Assembly (NCBI GenBank): GCA_039738635.1
Contig: JBCLLN010000005.1
Coordinates: 1 to 58,224, forward strand
Source: JBCLLP01 sp039738635
Lineage (GTDB): Bacteria > Patescibacteriota > Saccharimonadia > CAILAD01 > BJGX01
DNA: 58,224 nt
Direction: 5' to 3'
The position numbers and the translations under genes were made by a program. Positions 7,129 to 16,357 of this stretch are shown here, in pieces. Positions within the stretch are counted from its first letter, which is position 1, and every line of letters begins with the position of its first letter. The notes beneath the pieces are model-generated. The model was not told the origin of the DNA and did no database searches. It saw only the letters and a list, made by a program, of their open reading frames with translations.

Positions 7129-7485
7129 TTAGCCCTGTGGTTGAGAAGAAAGTTTTAGTAAACTCTGATTGAGCGAGGTTGGTTCTGAGCCATTACAGAC
7201 CTCTGCTACAAGCACACTAATTTGGGTGGGACAGGCGTGAGTACCAGAGCAACACCTTGCGTTATGCAAGAATTGTCTGTAATTATTACTTCCCCCTTGC
7301 AAGCTTGCCTCTAAGATATCTAACCGCGCAAACTTGCTTTGCTTTTCTAATCTTTTCGACATCAAGCCTATCAAGCAGGGCTTCCCGTCCAAAACTCTTT
7401 TTAGAATTGAAACTTGCTGGGCAAATCTGCTCCTTCTAGGCTTTTGGTGAGATACTAGAATGCCAAAATTTGTACTTTGAGTCAA
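7129..7485 (-). CDS. Hypothetical protein, Cys-containing
   Basis: A 118-residue open frame with a TTG start and a strong terminator just after its stop. I do not recognise a family. The N-terminal third is basic; the middle has a helical Leu/Lys-rich stretch; the C-terminal half has ARCCSGTHACP and a later Cys, which might bind metal. No clear ribosome site precedes the TTG. The stretch could instead be an untranslated RNA, since the terminator only proves transcription. Confidence 0.4.
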   Translation of the reverse strand: MTQSTNFGILVSHQKPRRSRFAQQVSILKRVLDGKPCLIGLMSKRLEKQSKFARLDILEASLQGGSNNYRQFLHNARCCSGTHACPTQISVLVAEVCNGSEPTSLNQSLLKLSSQPQG

Positions 7486-7534
7486 GAGTAAAATTAGGCT
7501 AGCTTAGTGATATTATTAGTATCATATAAGATGT

Positions 7535-9400
7535 ATGATAATGGTGATGCTTAAAAAAATAAGCTCTAATTTTAGATATTATAATTTTGCGCTAGTTTTA
7601 GCTGTACTGACTGGCTGTTTAGCTTTGGTGGTTGTTGGTCAGGCTAGGCTAGCCGAGATCGGAGTGATAGCAATTGCGCTTGTGGCCATTATTCCAGCTA
7701 TGCGCGATATGATTCGTACTTTAATGTCTGGGCAGGTAGGAATTGATGTTATTGCTATCGCTGCGATATTGGCATCACTACTGCTCAATCAATACGCCGC
7801 AGCTGCGGTTATTGTCATTATGCTAACTGGGGGAGAGGCGCTAGAGGATTTTGCCAAAAACAGAGCCAAGCAAGAGCTTGATAGCCTACTGAAACGAAAG
7901 CCAACTATAGCTCATATTATTATCCACTCCAAGCTTGAAGATAGGGCGGTCAATAGAGTTAAGGTGGGGGATGCAATCCTCGTTAAGCCAGGCGAGATGA
8001 TTCCAATGGACGGCAAGATATACAAAGGCAATACAGCAGTCGATGAGTCAGCCATAACGGGCGAAAGCTTGCCAGAAAATAAAAAGCCTGGCGAATCAGT
8101 ACTTTCTGGCTCAATTAACCTTGATGGCGTGATAGAACTCCATGTCGCACTTGTTAGTAAGGACAGTCAATACGAGCAAATAATTAAACTCGTAAGTGAA
8201 GCAACCACTAAGAAATCCCCATTAGTAAGGCTAGCTGATGTCTATAGCCTGCCTTTTACCATTATCACCTTTGGGCTGGCAACACTAGCCTGGGCAATTA
8301 GTGGGGATCCCTTGCGAGCTCTAGCAGTATTAGTGGTTGCCACGCCCTGCCCACTACTTATAGCTACCCCAGTCGCGATAGTCTCAGGCATGAGCCGAGC
8401 AGCTAGCCGTGGAATAATCATTAAGAGTGGTGGTGTCTTAGAACAGCTTAGTCGCCTTAAAGCAGTCGCCTTTGACAAGACCGGCACATTAACACAGGGC
8501 CGGCCAGTTGTTTCTAGCATCAATAACTGTGGCGTTACTAAGCACGAGCTTTTAAGGCTTACTGCTAGCGTTGAGCAGTTTTCTAATCATTCATTGGCTC
8601 AAGTAGTAGTTAGTGAAGCAAAAAGGCATAAGCTAGCGTTAATTAGAGTTAGTGGCTCCAGGGAGTATCCTGGCAAAGGGATTATGGCTCACCTCAGCAA
8701 AGAAAAAATAATCATTGGAAGCTTTGAGTTTTTAGGTGAGCAGGGCGTTAATTTATCAAGCCCTGTTTGTGTCGGCCATAGTGAACATAACAATACCTCG
8801 CTATATGTTGCCCTAGATAAAAAATACCTAGGCTCAATAAGCTTTGAAGATCCCCTGCGCACAGAAGCGCAGACAACCGTCCAAAAGCTTCGGCGCCTTG
8901 GTGTCAAAAAGTTTATAATACTAACAGGCGATAGGAAGCAAGTTGCGGAGAGTATCGCAAAAGAGCTAAATATCACTGCTATTCATGCTCAAATACTACC
9001 CGCCCAGAAGGTTAGCTTACTGCTAGACGAAAAAAAGCGTATTAGCCCAATTGCCATGGTGGGGGATGGTATTAACGATGCGCCTGTTTTGGCCGCTTCA
9101 GATGTGGGAATCGCTCTTGGAGCCAAGGGTTCCACGGCCGCCTCCGAGGCTGCCGATGCCGTCATTATGCATGATGATTTGGGAAGAGTCAGCGAGCTAG
9201 TGGCAATCTCTAAGCGCTCTGTAGTGATAGCCAAGCAGAGTATTTTTGCTGGGATTGGTTTAAGCTCTGTTCTAATGGTCTTTGCTGTGCTGGGCTTTAT
9301 TGCTCCTATTGCTGGGGCGTTTATGCAAGAGGCGATAGATGTGGTAGTAATATTAAACGCCCTTAGGGCCCGCTTTAGACCGAGGGGGATTAAGAGCTGA
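7535..9400 (+). CDS. P1B-type heavy-metal-transporting ATPase
   Basis: A 621-residue metal-exporting P-type ATPase without an N-terminal metal-binding domain. Order: membrane helices in the first 115 residues; actuator TGES (about 174); the membrane motif TPCPLL (about 270-275) in place of CPC; phosphorylation site DKTGTLT (D314); nucleotide-domain HS (about 350) where most P1B pumps have HP; hinge GDGINDAP (about 511); two final helices. Metal specificity cannot be assigned from the PCP-type motif. Alternative starts at 7541 and 7547 are possible. Confidence 0.9.
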   Translation: MIMVMLKKISSNFRYYNFALVLAVLTGCLALVVVGQARLAEIGVIAIALVAIIPAMRDMIRTLMSGQVGIDVIAIAAILASLLLNQYAAAAVIVIMLTGGEALEDFAKNRAKQELDSLLKRKPTIAHIIIHSKLEDRAVNRVKVGDAILVKPGEMIPMDGKIYKGNTAVDESAITGESLPENKKPGESVLSGSINLDGVIELHVALVSKDSQYEQIIKLVSEATTKKSPLVRLADVYSLPFTIITFGLATLAWAISGDPLRALAVLVVATPCPLLIATPVAIVSGMSRAASRGIIIKSGGVLEQLSRLKAVAFDKTGTLTQGRPVVSSINNCGVTKHELLRLTASVEQFSNHSLAQVVVSEAKRHKLALIRVSGSREYPGKGIMAHLSKEKIIIGSFEFLGEQGVNLSSPVCVGHSEHNNTSLYVALDKKYLGSISFEDPLRTEAQTTVQKLRRLGVKKFIILTGDRKQVAESIAKELNITAIHAQILPAQKVSLLLDEKKRISPIAMVGDGINDAPVLAASDVGIALGAKGSTAASEAADAVIMHDDLGRVSELVAISKRSVVIAKQSIFAGIGLSSVLMVFAVLGFIAPIAGAFMQEAIDVVVILNALRARFRPRGIKS

Positions 9401-9488
9401 TGTATCTGCGGATATTTCTCCCTAAAGATAAAACAGTTTTCACTCGGCCAGATTCACCCTAGGAATGGGCGATTTTAAAGTAAGCCAT

Positions 9489-9564
9489 AGTATAATAACG
9501 ATATATCAAGCATAATAACTATTATTAAAGACTGTAATATACTAACAAACCAAGGTTAGAACAA
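9489..9564 (+). promoter_or_regulatory. Upstream region shared by the two repeat-protein genes
   Basis: This stretch is about 80% identical to 17631-17704 and sits directly before the first paralog. It contains a TATAAT at 9491-9496, the block TTAAAGACTGTAATAT and CCAAGGTTAGAACAA just before the ATG. Conservation of a non-coding leader suggests shared regulation or a recent duplication that included the promoter. Confidence 0.6.
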
Positions 9565-11583
9565 ATGCCAGAGCAGATTCCAGATCAAAACCCACAAGGC
9601 CCCTCCAGTCCTAGTTCTAGCCCTAGCCCTAGCAAAGAGGAGCTGGCTGGTGCTAGATTATTGCATACTAAATACTCAGATCTTCAAAAATCTCCTGTCG
9701 TAGAACACTCCGTCGAACAGCGGCGACACAATAAAGAAAGAATACCCAATGAACCTGCTCCAAGGATTGAAGCCTGGCTGCAAGACTTGGATCGTATCCA
9801 CACCGGCCGTGGAGCCAGCCCTGAACGCCAAGCTGCTCAGCCCGAAGTACTGGAACGCATCAAAGAAAGTTACCATCGCAACTACATCACAGGCACCGAT
9901 AACGATTCGGTGATGCGCAAACTCCGCCACGATGCCCAAATAGCCCAAAACCAAGGTCACGGTCTGGCCGCAGATATTATGCAACGCGTCAATGGCCAAG
10001 TTATTGAACAAACCCGCCAAACAATACACCAAGACCAAGCCAACAGCCTCGACAAATGGTTAGATTATCTCTCCAGCGACGATGCCAGCTATCCCATGTG
10101 GTTTAAATACTATGTATTTCGTAATATCACTAAGCTGGCTGAATTTGATAAAGAAAAAGGCGAATTCCCCAGACGATCTAAAAGCACCACGGCCCCATTC
10201 CCGGACATCAATCGTGAAGCCTTGGCATATATGGAAGACAGCCTAGCCAAACACTATGGCTTACAGCAGCTTGACCCCAACCACCCCGAAGCCGCAATAG
10301 ATCCAGCAATCAAAGAACTATTAGATAAAGACTCTAACTTTGCTAGCCTCTACAAGCGCACTATAGCTTATGCCGCCCCTAAAACTGCCGAAAACCTAGC
10401 TGTCACCGACGGACAATGGGTTAAATTCGACCAAACCAATGATACCGAGCAAGCAATGAAGCTCGCCCATAGCCTGCATGGCTATGGCACCGGCTGGTGT
10501 ACAGCTGGCGAGGGCATGGCCGCCAGTCAGCTAGCTGCCGGAGACTTCTACGTCTATTACACTAAAAGTGAAGACGGGCAGTACAGTGTACCGAGGGTGG
10601 CGATACGAATGAACGGTAGAAGTATTGGTGAAGTAAGGGGCATTGAAGCTGACCAAAACATGGAAGGCCCGCTCCTACCAATTGCGGAGGCCAAGATGAA
10701 CGAGGTAGACCCCCAGGGCGCCGAGGCTTACAAGAAGAAGTCGGCCGACATGCAAAAGCTGACAGCTATCTATACCCGCCACACTACTAGCGCAGAACTT
10801 ACTAATCAAGATCTCCGATTCCTCTACGAACTAGATGGCAGAATAGAAGGCTTTGGCTACGAGCGAGACCCTAGAATAGAGCAGATCCTTGCTGATAGAA
10901 ATGATAAGGCTGATTTATCTCTGGCGCTGGGCATAGATGAAGCTAAAATAAGTATAACCATAGCAGAGGCCTTAAGTGGTGACATACTCTACCATTATGG
11001 TGACCTCGACCTCCACATCCTCACCAGCGCCCATGGCCCAACCCTCTCCACCATCGGTGGCGACCTCACCCTCCCCAGCCTCACCAGCGCCGAGGGCCTA
11101 ATAACCCTACCCACCACCATCGGTGGCTCCCTCAGCCTCAATAACCTCACCAGCGCCCATGGCCTAACCCTCCCCACCACCATCGGTGGCGACCTCAACC
11201 TCAGCAGCCTCACCAGCGCCAAGGACCTAATCCTCCCCACCACCATCGGTGGCTACCTCGACCTCAATAGCCTCACCAGCGCCAAGGACCTAATCCTCCC
11301 CACCACCATCGGTGGCGGCCTCGGCCTCAGTAGCCTCCCCAGCGCCAAGGACCTAATCCTCCCCACCACCATCAGTGGCGACCTCAACCTCGATAGCCTC
11401 CCCAGCGCCAAGGACCTAATCCTCCCCACCACCATCGGTGGCGGCCTCGTCCTCCACAGCCTCACCAGCGCCAAGGACCTCACCCTACCCACCACCATCG
11501 GTGGCTACCTCGACCTCGGTAGCCTCCCCAGCGCCGAAAGAGATGCCCTCTGCGCTAAATACCCTGATATATATATCATCTAG
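9565..11583 (+). CDS. Large protein with 21-residue tandem repeats, paralog A
   Basis: A 672-residue protein with no signal peptide or membrane segment. Residues 1-25 are low-complexity Pro/Ser. A helical middle section follows, then a conserved-looking core around HGYGTGWCTAGEG and PRVAIRMNGRSIGEVRGI, which reminds me of PcfJ-like domains (weak inference). From about residue 479 come nine imperfect repeats of the form GDLNLSSLTSAKDLILPTTIG, probably a beta-solenoid or leucine-rich-repeat fold. The C-terminus ends ALCAKYPDIYII. A close paralog is at 17705-19654. Function is unknown; binding or effector roles are possible. Confidence 0.85.
   Translation: MPEQIPDQNPQGPSSPSSSPSPSKEELAGARLLHTKYSDLQKSPVVEHSVEQRRHNKERIPNEPAPRIEAWLQDLDRIHTGRGASPERQAAQPEVLERIKESYHRNYITGTDNDSVMRKLRHDAQIAQNQGHGLAADIMQRVNGQVIEQTRQTIHQDQANSLDKWLDYLSSDDASYPMWFKYYVFRNITKLAEFDKEKGEFPRRSKSTTAPFPDINREALAYMEDSLAKHYGLQQLDPNHPEAAIDPAIKELLDKDSNFASLYKRTIAYAAPKTAENLAVTDGQWVKFDQTNDTEQAMKLAHSLHGYGTGWCTAGEGMAASQLAAGDFYVYYTKSEDGQYSVPRVAIRMNGRSIGEVRGIEADQNMEGPLLPIAEAKMNEVDPQGAEAYKKKSADMQKLTAIYTRHTTSAELTNQDLRFLYELDGRIEGFGYERDPRIEQILADRNDKADLSLALGIDEAKISITIAEALSGDILYHYGDLDLHILTSAHGPTLSTIGGDLTLPSLTSAEGLITLPTTIGGSLSLNNLTSAHGLTLPTTIGGDLNLSSLTSAKDLILPTTIGGYLDLNSLTSAKDLILPTTIGGGLGLSSLPSAKDLILPTTISGDLNLDSLPSAKDLILPTTIGGGLVLHSLTSAKDLTLPTTIGGYLDLGSLPSAERDALCAKYPDIYII
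10999..11538 (+). repeat. 63-bp coding tandem repeat, about nine units
   Basis: Each unit encodes about 21 residues (one is 22) with conserved Gly, Leu, Pro and Thr positions. The DNA repeats are similar enough for slippage or recombination to change copy number. Confidence 0.9.
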
Positions 11584-11634
11584 TTAACAAAATATCTTTA
11601 GGCTAATTTACTGGATTTACCCTAGGAATGAGTG

Positions 11635-11651
11635 ATTTTGCATAAGTCCAG
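11635..11651. repeat. MITE-end remnant
   Basis: The 17-nt stretch differs by one base from the right terminal repeat of the 160-bp element at 48590-48747. It is followed by TTAGG. A shorter trace (AAGTCCAGTTAGG) is at 17543-17555. Confidence 0.5.
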
Positions 11652-11702
11652 TTAGGTCCAATTAAGTTGCAGGATTCTTTGATTTACTAGATACTAATAA
11701 GT

Positions 11703-12971
11703 ATGAAAACATCACAGCTTTTTACTAAGACCACTAAAAGCGTTTCGGCCCAGACGGAGTCTATTAATGCTAAATTGCTCACTAGGGCGGGCTATATCTA
11801 CCAGGAGATGGCTGGTGTATACGCCTATCTTCCATTAGGGCTAAGGGTAATTAAAAAAATTGAAGCAATCATCAGGAGCGAGATGGATAAGATTGGACAG
11901 GAAATATTATTACCATCACTCTCTAGCAGGGACCGCTGGCATGCTACCGAGCGTCACGATAGTCTTGATGTTTTAATGAGCACTAAGGCAGCCAATGAAT
12001 TGGCACTTGTAAAACATAGCGCAGAGTATATTCTTAATCCCACCCACGAAGATATTATTACTCCGCTGGCTAAACATTTTCGCACTAGCTATAAGGACTT
12101 TCCTTACGCTATGTATCAATTCCAGACAAAGTTTCGTAATGAGCCTAGAGCAAAGTCTGGCTTAATGCGCTGTCGGGAGTTTATTATGAAAGACCTCTAT
12201 AGCTTTCATACCACAGAGGCTAGCTTGAACGAATTCTATGAAATAGCTAAAGAACACTATTTCGCTATCTATCAGCGGCTGGGCTTAGGAGATAAGACCT
12301 TTATTACAGTTGCCTCTGGTGGTGATTTTACCACCAATTACTCCCATGAGTTCCAAACAGTTCTTAGCAGTGGCGAGGATGATATATATTTAGATAGAAA
12401 AAACAAAATAGCCTATAACAAAGAGGTAGTAACTCCAGCCGATGCCAAAAAGCTAGGTGTGGATTTTGATAAGCTCGAGAAGGTTAGTGCTAGTGAGGTA
12501 GGTAATATATTCCCACTTGGCACTAAATTCTCCAAGCTACTTGACTATAAATATGCCAGCAAGGACAACAAGCAAGCTTTAGTATGGATGGGGAGTTATG
12601 GTATTGGTGTATCACGGCTAATGGGCGTGATGGCCGAGCTCTTTAGTGATGATAAGGGTTTGATGTGGCCAGAAGCTGTGGCACCATTTAGCTTTCATAT
12701 AGTGGCATTACCAGACGATAAGAATATGGAGGTTGCTGTTAAAATTTACCATGAGCTTGGTGAGGATAATTGTCTATATGACGATAGACCAGCTGCCAGC
12801 ACCGGAGAGAAATTCAGCGACGCTGATTTGATAGGCTGCCCGATACAAATCATTGTTAGCCGAAAAACCCTAGAGCAAAATAGCGTAGAGGTTATTAGTA
12901 GATCTGGTAAATTTGAGAGTTATATGTGTAGTATTGATGATGCCAGCTCAATATTAAAAAATCTTTCATAA
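11703..12971 (+). CDS. proS: Prolyl-tRNA synthetase, short form
   Basis: Class II aminoacyl-tRNA synthetase charging tRNA-Pro. At 422 residues it lacks the large editing insertion of the E. coli enzyme, like the short bacterial/mitochondrial type. Visible class II motifs include the motif 2 region FRNEPRAKSGLMRCREFIMKD (about 146-166) and the motif 3 region SYGIGVSRLMG (about 299-309). The anticodon-binding domain follows. The absence of an editing domain fits with a free-standing YbaK deacylase at 49960-50439. A weak -10 lies seven bases before the ATG. Confidence 0.93.
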   Translation: MKTSQLFTKTTKSVSAQTESINAKLLTRAGYIYQEMAGVYAYLPLGLRVIKKIEAIIRSEMDKIGQEILLPSLSSRDRWHATERHDSLDVLMSTKAANELALVKHSAEYILNPTHEDIITPLAKHFRTSYKDFPYAMYQFQTKFRNEPRAKSGLMRCREFIMKDLYSFHTTEASLNEFYEIAKEHYFAIYQRLGLGDKTFITVASGGDFTTNYSHEFQTVLSSGEDDIYLDRKNKIAYNKEVVTPADAKKLGVDFDKLEKVSASEVGNIFPLGTKFSKLLDYKYASKDNKQALVWMGSYGIGVSRLMGVMAELFSDDKGLMWPEAVAPFSFHIVALPDDKNMEVAVKIYHELGEDNCLYDDRPAASTGEKFSDADLIGCPIQIIVSRKTLEQNSVEVISRSGKFESYMCSIDDASSILKNLS

Positions 12972-13004
12972 ATCCAGTATAGCCACAAGCATGTTAAGTA
13001 TTTT

Positions 13005-14063
13005 TTAGTCTTTGAATTTGACGGTTACTACTTCTGGTTCCAGAAATATCCCAAATTTATTTTGGGCTAGTTGTTGTATTGTACCTACTAATCTATTGAG
13101 GTCTTTTTGGCTAGCCCCACCAACATTTTCTAATACTAGTGAATGGTTAGGGTCAATTCTAACTTTTTCGAAGTCTTTGGGCTGAATATTTAATAATTCT
13201 ATCAACCACCCTGCAGCAATTTTATATTTATTTTTATTAAGTGGTATTATTTTGGTATCATCGGGGTAAGCCTTGACATTGGGATATGCCAACATTAGCT
13301 GCTCGGCCTTTTGCCTAGATACTATTGGGTTTTTGAAAAACGATCCGGCATTGGGTGCTACAGATGGATCTACGAATTTCTTGCTTCTTATCTCTAATAC
13401 AGCCGAGCGTATCTGAGTAAGGCTTGGATTAGTAATGGATCTCTTTTCAAAATAATTTATTACATCCTTATAGCTAGGGATCGTGGGGGGCTTTTTGGAT
13501 AGCTTAAATATTACATTGGTAATTATATAGCGCCCCTTTTGAGATGATCTAAAAATACTATCTCTGTATTTGAGCTTACAATCCTTCGTGGTTAGGCTAG
13601 CTAGTGCTAGAGTGCTAGTATCAAAAACCCCTACCGATAACAGGGTGTCCTTAAGCTCTTGTCCGTAGGCGCCAATATTTTGTACCGGCGCTGCCCCTGT
13701 CGTACCGGCTATTCCAGATAATGCCTCTACTCCTGCCAGCCCCATATCTATCATCCTGCTGACAACCCTATCCCAGTTCTCGCCAGAACCAACACTAATA
13801 CATGTTTCATTCTGGTTACTAGAGACAATCTTGAAGCCCTTAATATTTATTTTAATAACTAGGCCCAGGTATAGCCCATCATCAAAAATGGTATTACTAC
13901 CACCGCTAAGTATTATATGTTCTAAATCATTATCCTTGAGCCACATAAAAATTTCTGGTAATTGGCTCTTATTAGTAACCTTCACAAAGTATTTAGCTCT
14001 ACCCCCAATCTTAAAGGTAGTTAGCTCGGAAAGGCTAACATTATTTTGCAACTTAAAATTCAT
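13005..14063 (-). CDS. murB: UDP-N-acetylenolpyruvoylglucosamine reductase
   Basis: FAD-dependent enzyme of the second committed peptidoglycan step, making UDP-MurNAc. Signatures: TTFKIGG near the N-terminus, LSGGSNT, SGIAGTTGAAPVQNIGAYGQ for FAD binding, NAGSFFKNP with the catalytic serine, and the C-terminal LEPEVV. Using the ATG at 14063 gives 352 residues and the usual N-terminus; a longer frame to 14099 adds 12 poorly supported residues. It is convergent with proS. Confidence 0.93.
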   Translation of the reverse strand: MNFKLQNNVSLSELTTFKIGGRAKYFVKVTNKSQLPEIFMWLKDNDLEHIILSGGSNTIFDDGLYLGLVIKINIKGFKIVSSNQNETCISVGSGENWDRVVSRMIDMGLAGVEALSGIAGTTGAAPVQNIGAYGQELKDTLLSVGVFDTSTLALASLTTKDCKLKYRDSIFRSSQKGRYIITNVIFKLSKKPPTIPSYKDVINYFEKRSITNPSLTQIRSAVLEIRSKKFVDPSVAPNAGSFFKNPIVSRQKAEQLMLAYPNVKAYPDDTKIIPLNKNKYKIAAGWLIELLNIQPKDFEKVRIDPNHSLVLENVGGASQKDLNRLVGTIQQLAQNKFGIFLEPEVVTVKFKD

Positions 14064-14178
14064 AATAATTAATCTTACCGTATTATTTGCAAGTATCATA
14101 GTCTTGTAGTGAGCTGTAGGACTGTATTATAATGAGCTTAAAGAGCTGAATTGTTAATAAAAGTTAGGAGTAAGGCCA

Positions 14179-14505
14179 ATGAAGGATTTAGCAAGTAGAG
14201 TTTGTTCTGTATGCGAAGGGGGAACACCACCATTGACGCATTCCCAGATTGTCAAGTATAACGACCAGGTCAGTGAGCAGTGGGAAGTACTTAAAGACTA
14301 TAGTATCAAAAGAAAGTTTAGATTTAAGGACTTTAAGGAGGCGATGGTGTTTGTTAATAAGGTTGCCGATATCGCTAACCATGAAGATCACCACCCAGAT
14401 ATTTATATTTTTTATAATATCGTTGATATTGAGCTATACACGCATGCCGTAAAAGGCCTTAGTGAGAATGATTTTATCATGGCCGCCAAGATAGATAAGC
14501 TGTGA
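14179..14505 (+). CDS. Pterin-4a-carbinolamine dehydratase
   Basis: A 108-residue DCoH/PhhB-family enzyme that dehydrates 4a-hydroxytetrahydropterin. The hallmark HEDHHPD (68-74) contains the catalytic histidines, followed by the YTHAVKGLSENDF stretch typical of the C-terminus. No aromatic amino acid hydroxylase is visible in the window, so the role is open; some bacterial homologs serve pterin recycling for other cofactors. A GGAG site lies about eight bases before the ATG, with a TATAAT about 45 bases upstream. Confidence 0.88.
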   Translation: MKDLASRVCSVCEGGTPPLTHSQIVKYNDQVSEQWEVLKDYSIKRKFRFKDFKEAMVFVNKVADIANHEDHHPDIYIFYNIVDIELYTHAVKGLSENDFIMAAKIDKL

Positions 14506-14594
14506 TCATTTTCTAGACTATTGCTAATCAGCCAGCTAAGATAGCTTCTTTGCTTCCTATTCCCTCAATCCAGTCCTCTTCCAGCTATTGTTAT

Positions 14595-14759
14595 ATGAAT
14601 AATGACTTACCAGAAGTGGTAAACATATTAAAAGTATACTCAAATACTCTACGTAACTGGGACAAGGACGGTTCACTCAAAGCTATACGCATAGGTGAAC
14701 GCAATATACGCTGGTGGAAGAAATCGGACATTATAAAGCTCTTAGAGCTAGGCGAGTAA
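14595..14759 (+). CDS. Small helix-turn-helix DNA-binding protein
   Basis: A 54-residue excisionase/MerR-like winged helix domain: NILKVYSNTLRNWDKDGSL reads as the HTH, followed by IRIGERNIRWWKKSDI as the wing. Such small proteins bind DNA as Xis-like factors or regulators. A longer frame from a TTG at 14550 exists, but the ATG at 14595 fits the domain better. A terminator follows 15 bases after the stop. The target is unknown. Confidence 0.7.
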   Translation: MNNDLPEVVNILKVYSNTLRNWDKDGSLKAIRIGERNIRWWKKSDIIKLLELGE

Positions 14760-14773
14760 TTATTACTAAAATA

Positions 14774-14802
14774 AAAACCACCCTTTTTATGGGTGGTTTT
14801 TA
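14774..14802 (+). terminator. Rho-independent terminator
   Basis: AAAACCACCC pairs with GGGTGGTTTT around a 7-nt loop, with T and A runs on both sides, so it can also end the convergent membrane-protein gene. Confidence 0.88.
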
Positions 14803-14823
14803 TTGGAAATACCTTGAGTACTA

Positions 14824-15468
14824 TTATTTAGTAACTTCAAGAATCTTGAATGTAGCAGTCTTCAACGCCTCTAACTTGCCTGACTCAACATATTTAAAAG
14901 CTTTTTCTGACACGCTTTGTCCAGGTTTTAAGTCTGAGACATACACTGTATCATCAGCTATACGGGTACCATCAGCACCTACCGCTTCAATCTTTACGGT
15001 GTAGCTAGCCTTTTCTGATGACTTATTCTTGATAGTTACTGGTAATTCAGTAGTGTCGTCGTAATTAAAACCCGCTTCCGCACCAGGATTAAATACGAAC
15101 TCACCAAGCGTAACATCTACGCTAGTCTTTAACAGCTTATCTGTATTGGTGCCGTCAAAGTCATTGACCGTCTCTGTTACTGAGTTGCTAACCTTATCCG
15201 CAACTTTACCGTAAAATGATTGAGTTGCTAGGACTACGACGCCAGTAAGAATGGAGAGGATTATGGTTGCAATAGCCAAACCCTGACCGACTTTTTTGCC
15301 TTTTTTTATCGCTATGAAACCGATAATACCAAAGATCAACGAAATGATAGCAAAGAAAAAGGACACATTATTCAAAATTGGCACCCATGATCCTAGTATG
15401 GCTAGTATCGCTATTATGAAGCCCGCTATCGCAAGTCCCGATGTACGTTCTGTTTTGTCTTTACTCAC
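14824..15468 (-). CDS. Membrane protein with DUF4190-like anchor and extracellular domain
   Basis: A 214-residue protein. Three hydrophobic segments lie within residues 11-85 with the glycine-rich pattern of DUF4190 proteins. An extracytoplasmic domain (about 105-214) of beta character follows, resembling DUF4352/FxLYD-type small domains (VTIKNKSSEKASYTVKIEA). The start is GTG with AAGGAGA seven bases upstream. Function is unknown; likely cell-surface exposed. It is single and convergent with the HTH gene. Confidence 0.7.
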   Translation of the reverse strand: MSKDKTERTSGLAIAGFIIAILAILGSWVPILNNVSFFFAIISLIFGIIGFIAIKKGKKVGQGLAIATIILSILTGVVVLATQSFYGKVADKVSNSVTETVNDFDGTNTDKLLKTSVDVTLGEFVFNPGAEAGFNYDDTTELPVTIKNKSSEKASYTVKIEAVGADGTRIADDTVYVSDLKPGQSVSEKAFKYVESGKLEALKTATFKILEVTK

Positions 15469-15621
15469 AACAATCTCCTTTTTAGTTTATTCGTATTTAT
15501 ATACGATTGCTCATTTCTATAGCTTAGGTGTAAAAACAAACCTCCGTTGAATTGAAAAATATATACGAGGTTATTATAACATGACAATCCGTTAAATAAT
15601 ATCTTTTTTATTTTATTACTT

Positions 15622-15931
15622 TAAGGAATCGGTCCAGCCGAGCTGGACTTGGCTGAAAATAACCAGAAGTTAAGAACCTATTTGATCTTTAAAGATTGTT
15701 TAGATAGTCGGAGAGCTTCAATCACAGCTTGGGCCCTAGAAAATATCCCCCCGACATCGAACATCAGAAAATGAGTAGCTGCTTTAAGCTCCTTATTATG
15801 AAGTTGTCTAAAGCTTGATGCGATAGCAATAAAGCGAGTTCTTCATAAATAAGGAAGTAATACAGCTATGAATGCTTATAGATGTGAGCCAAGTCGGGCA
15901 GTTTTATATTACTTTTGCTGTCAAAAGTAAT
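15622..15931 (+). ncRNA. Candidate structured RNA, copy 2
   Basis: Second copy of the element at 5813-6105. The block from GGTCCAG to AACCAGAAG is invariant. Helices: GTCGG/CCGAC (15707-15711/15751-15755), ATCG-aa-CATC/GATGCGAT (15756-15765/15817-15824), AAGCT/AGCTT (15786-15790/15812-15816), long-range AGCTG/CAGCT (15777-15781/15863-15867) and the identical 3' hairpin (15908-15931). The length difference from copy 1 is confined mostly to the loop closed by GTCGG/CCGAC. It lies between the membrane-protein gene and a small basic ORF at 16151. Confidence 0.65.
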
Positions 15932-16106
15932 TAAATAATAATAAATAAATTAATTAACTCAGTGTTACTTTTAAATAATTTTAATTGTTTTATTACATTT
16001 GGCATCAAAAGTGGATATTAAACATAATAATTATATTATTTAGCTATTGCATATAAAACATAAGAATTTTGTCACAATAATATATGCAGGCTCGTTACAA
16101 AGGGTG

Positions 16107-16112
16107 TATAAT
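16107..16112 (+). promoter_or_regulatory. -10 box before the small basic ORF
   Basis: TATAAT preceded by GGGTG. Transcription from here would give a short leader containing the complete Shine-Dalgarno AGGAGGTGA at 16136-16144. Confidence 0.6.
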
Positions 16113-16150
16113 GAAGATACACCGCTTTTATTGAAAGGAGGTGAAAGGAT

Positions 16151-16321
16151 ATGAAGAGACGCAAAACTTTGAAGCAGTTTCGCAGGATGCAACGCAACCT
16201 GTTGCATGATCGTCAAATTGTGGAAGACATCTTAGATGAAATGGCCACGGCATGGGCTATTCGCGCTGAGGCTCTACAAGCCAGCACATTAGCAACAAGA
16301 GCCACTAAAAAGTCAAGCTAA
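16151..16321 (+). CDS. Small basic protein of unknown function
   Basis: A 56-residue ORF. It is supported by the best Shine-Dalgarno sequence in the window (AGGAGGTGA, six bases before ATG), a TATAAT box and a hairpin terminator after it. The N-terminus is very basic (MKRRKTLKQFRRMQRN), the rest mildly acidic then helical and Ala-rich. It could bind nucleic acid. It begins 220 bases after structured-RNA copy 2, which may or may not be connected. I do not recognise a family. Confidence 0.7.
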   Translation: MKRRKTLKQFRRMQRNLLHDRQIVEDILDEMATAWAIRAEALQASTLATRATKKSS

Positions 16322-16357
16322 GCAAGGCTATAAAATCTTGTTAGATATAGAAGTGTG

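Noticed and set aside
10995..11498. Repetitive minus-strand frames opposite the 63-bp repeats
   Set aside because: They are shadows of the repeat-protein gene; the repeated peptide simply mirrors the coding repeat, and no promoter or ribosome site exists.
10999..11538. Possible CRISPR array
   Set aside because: Units are contiguous coding repeats without unique spacers and there are no cas genes.
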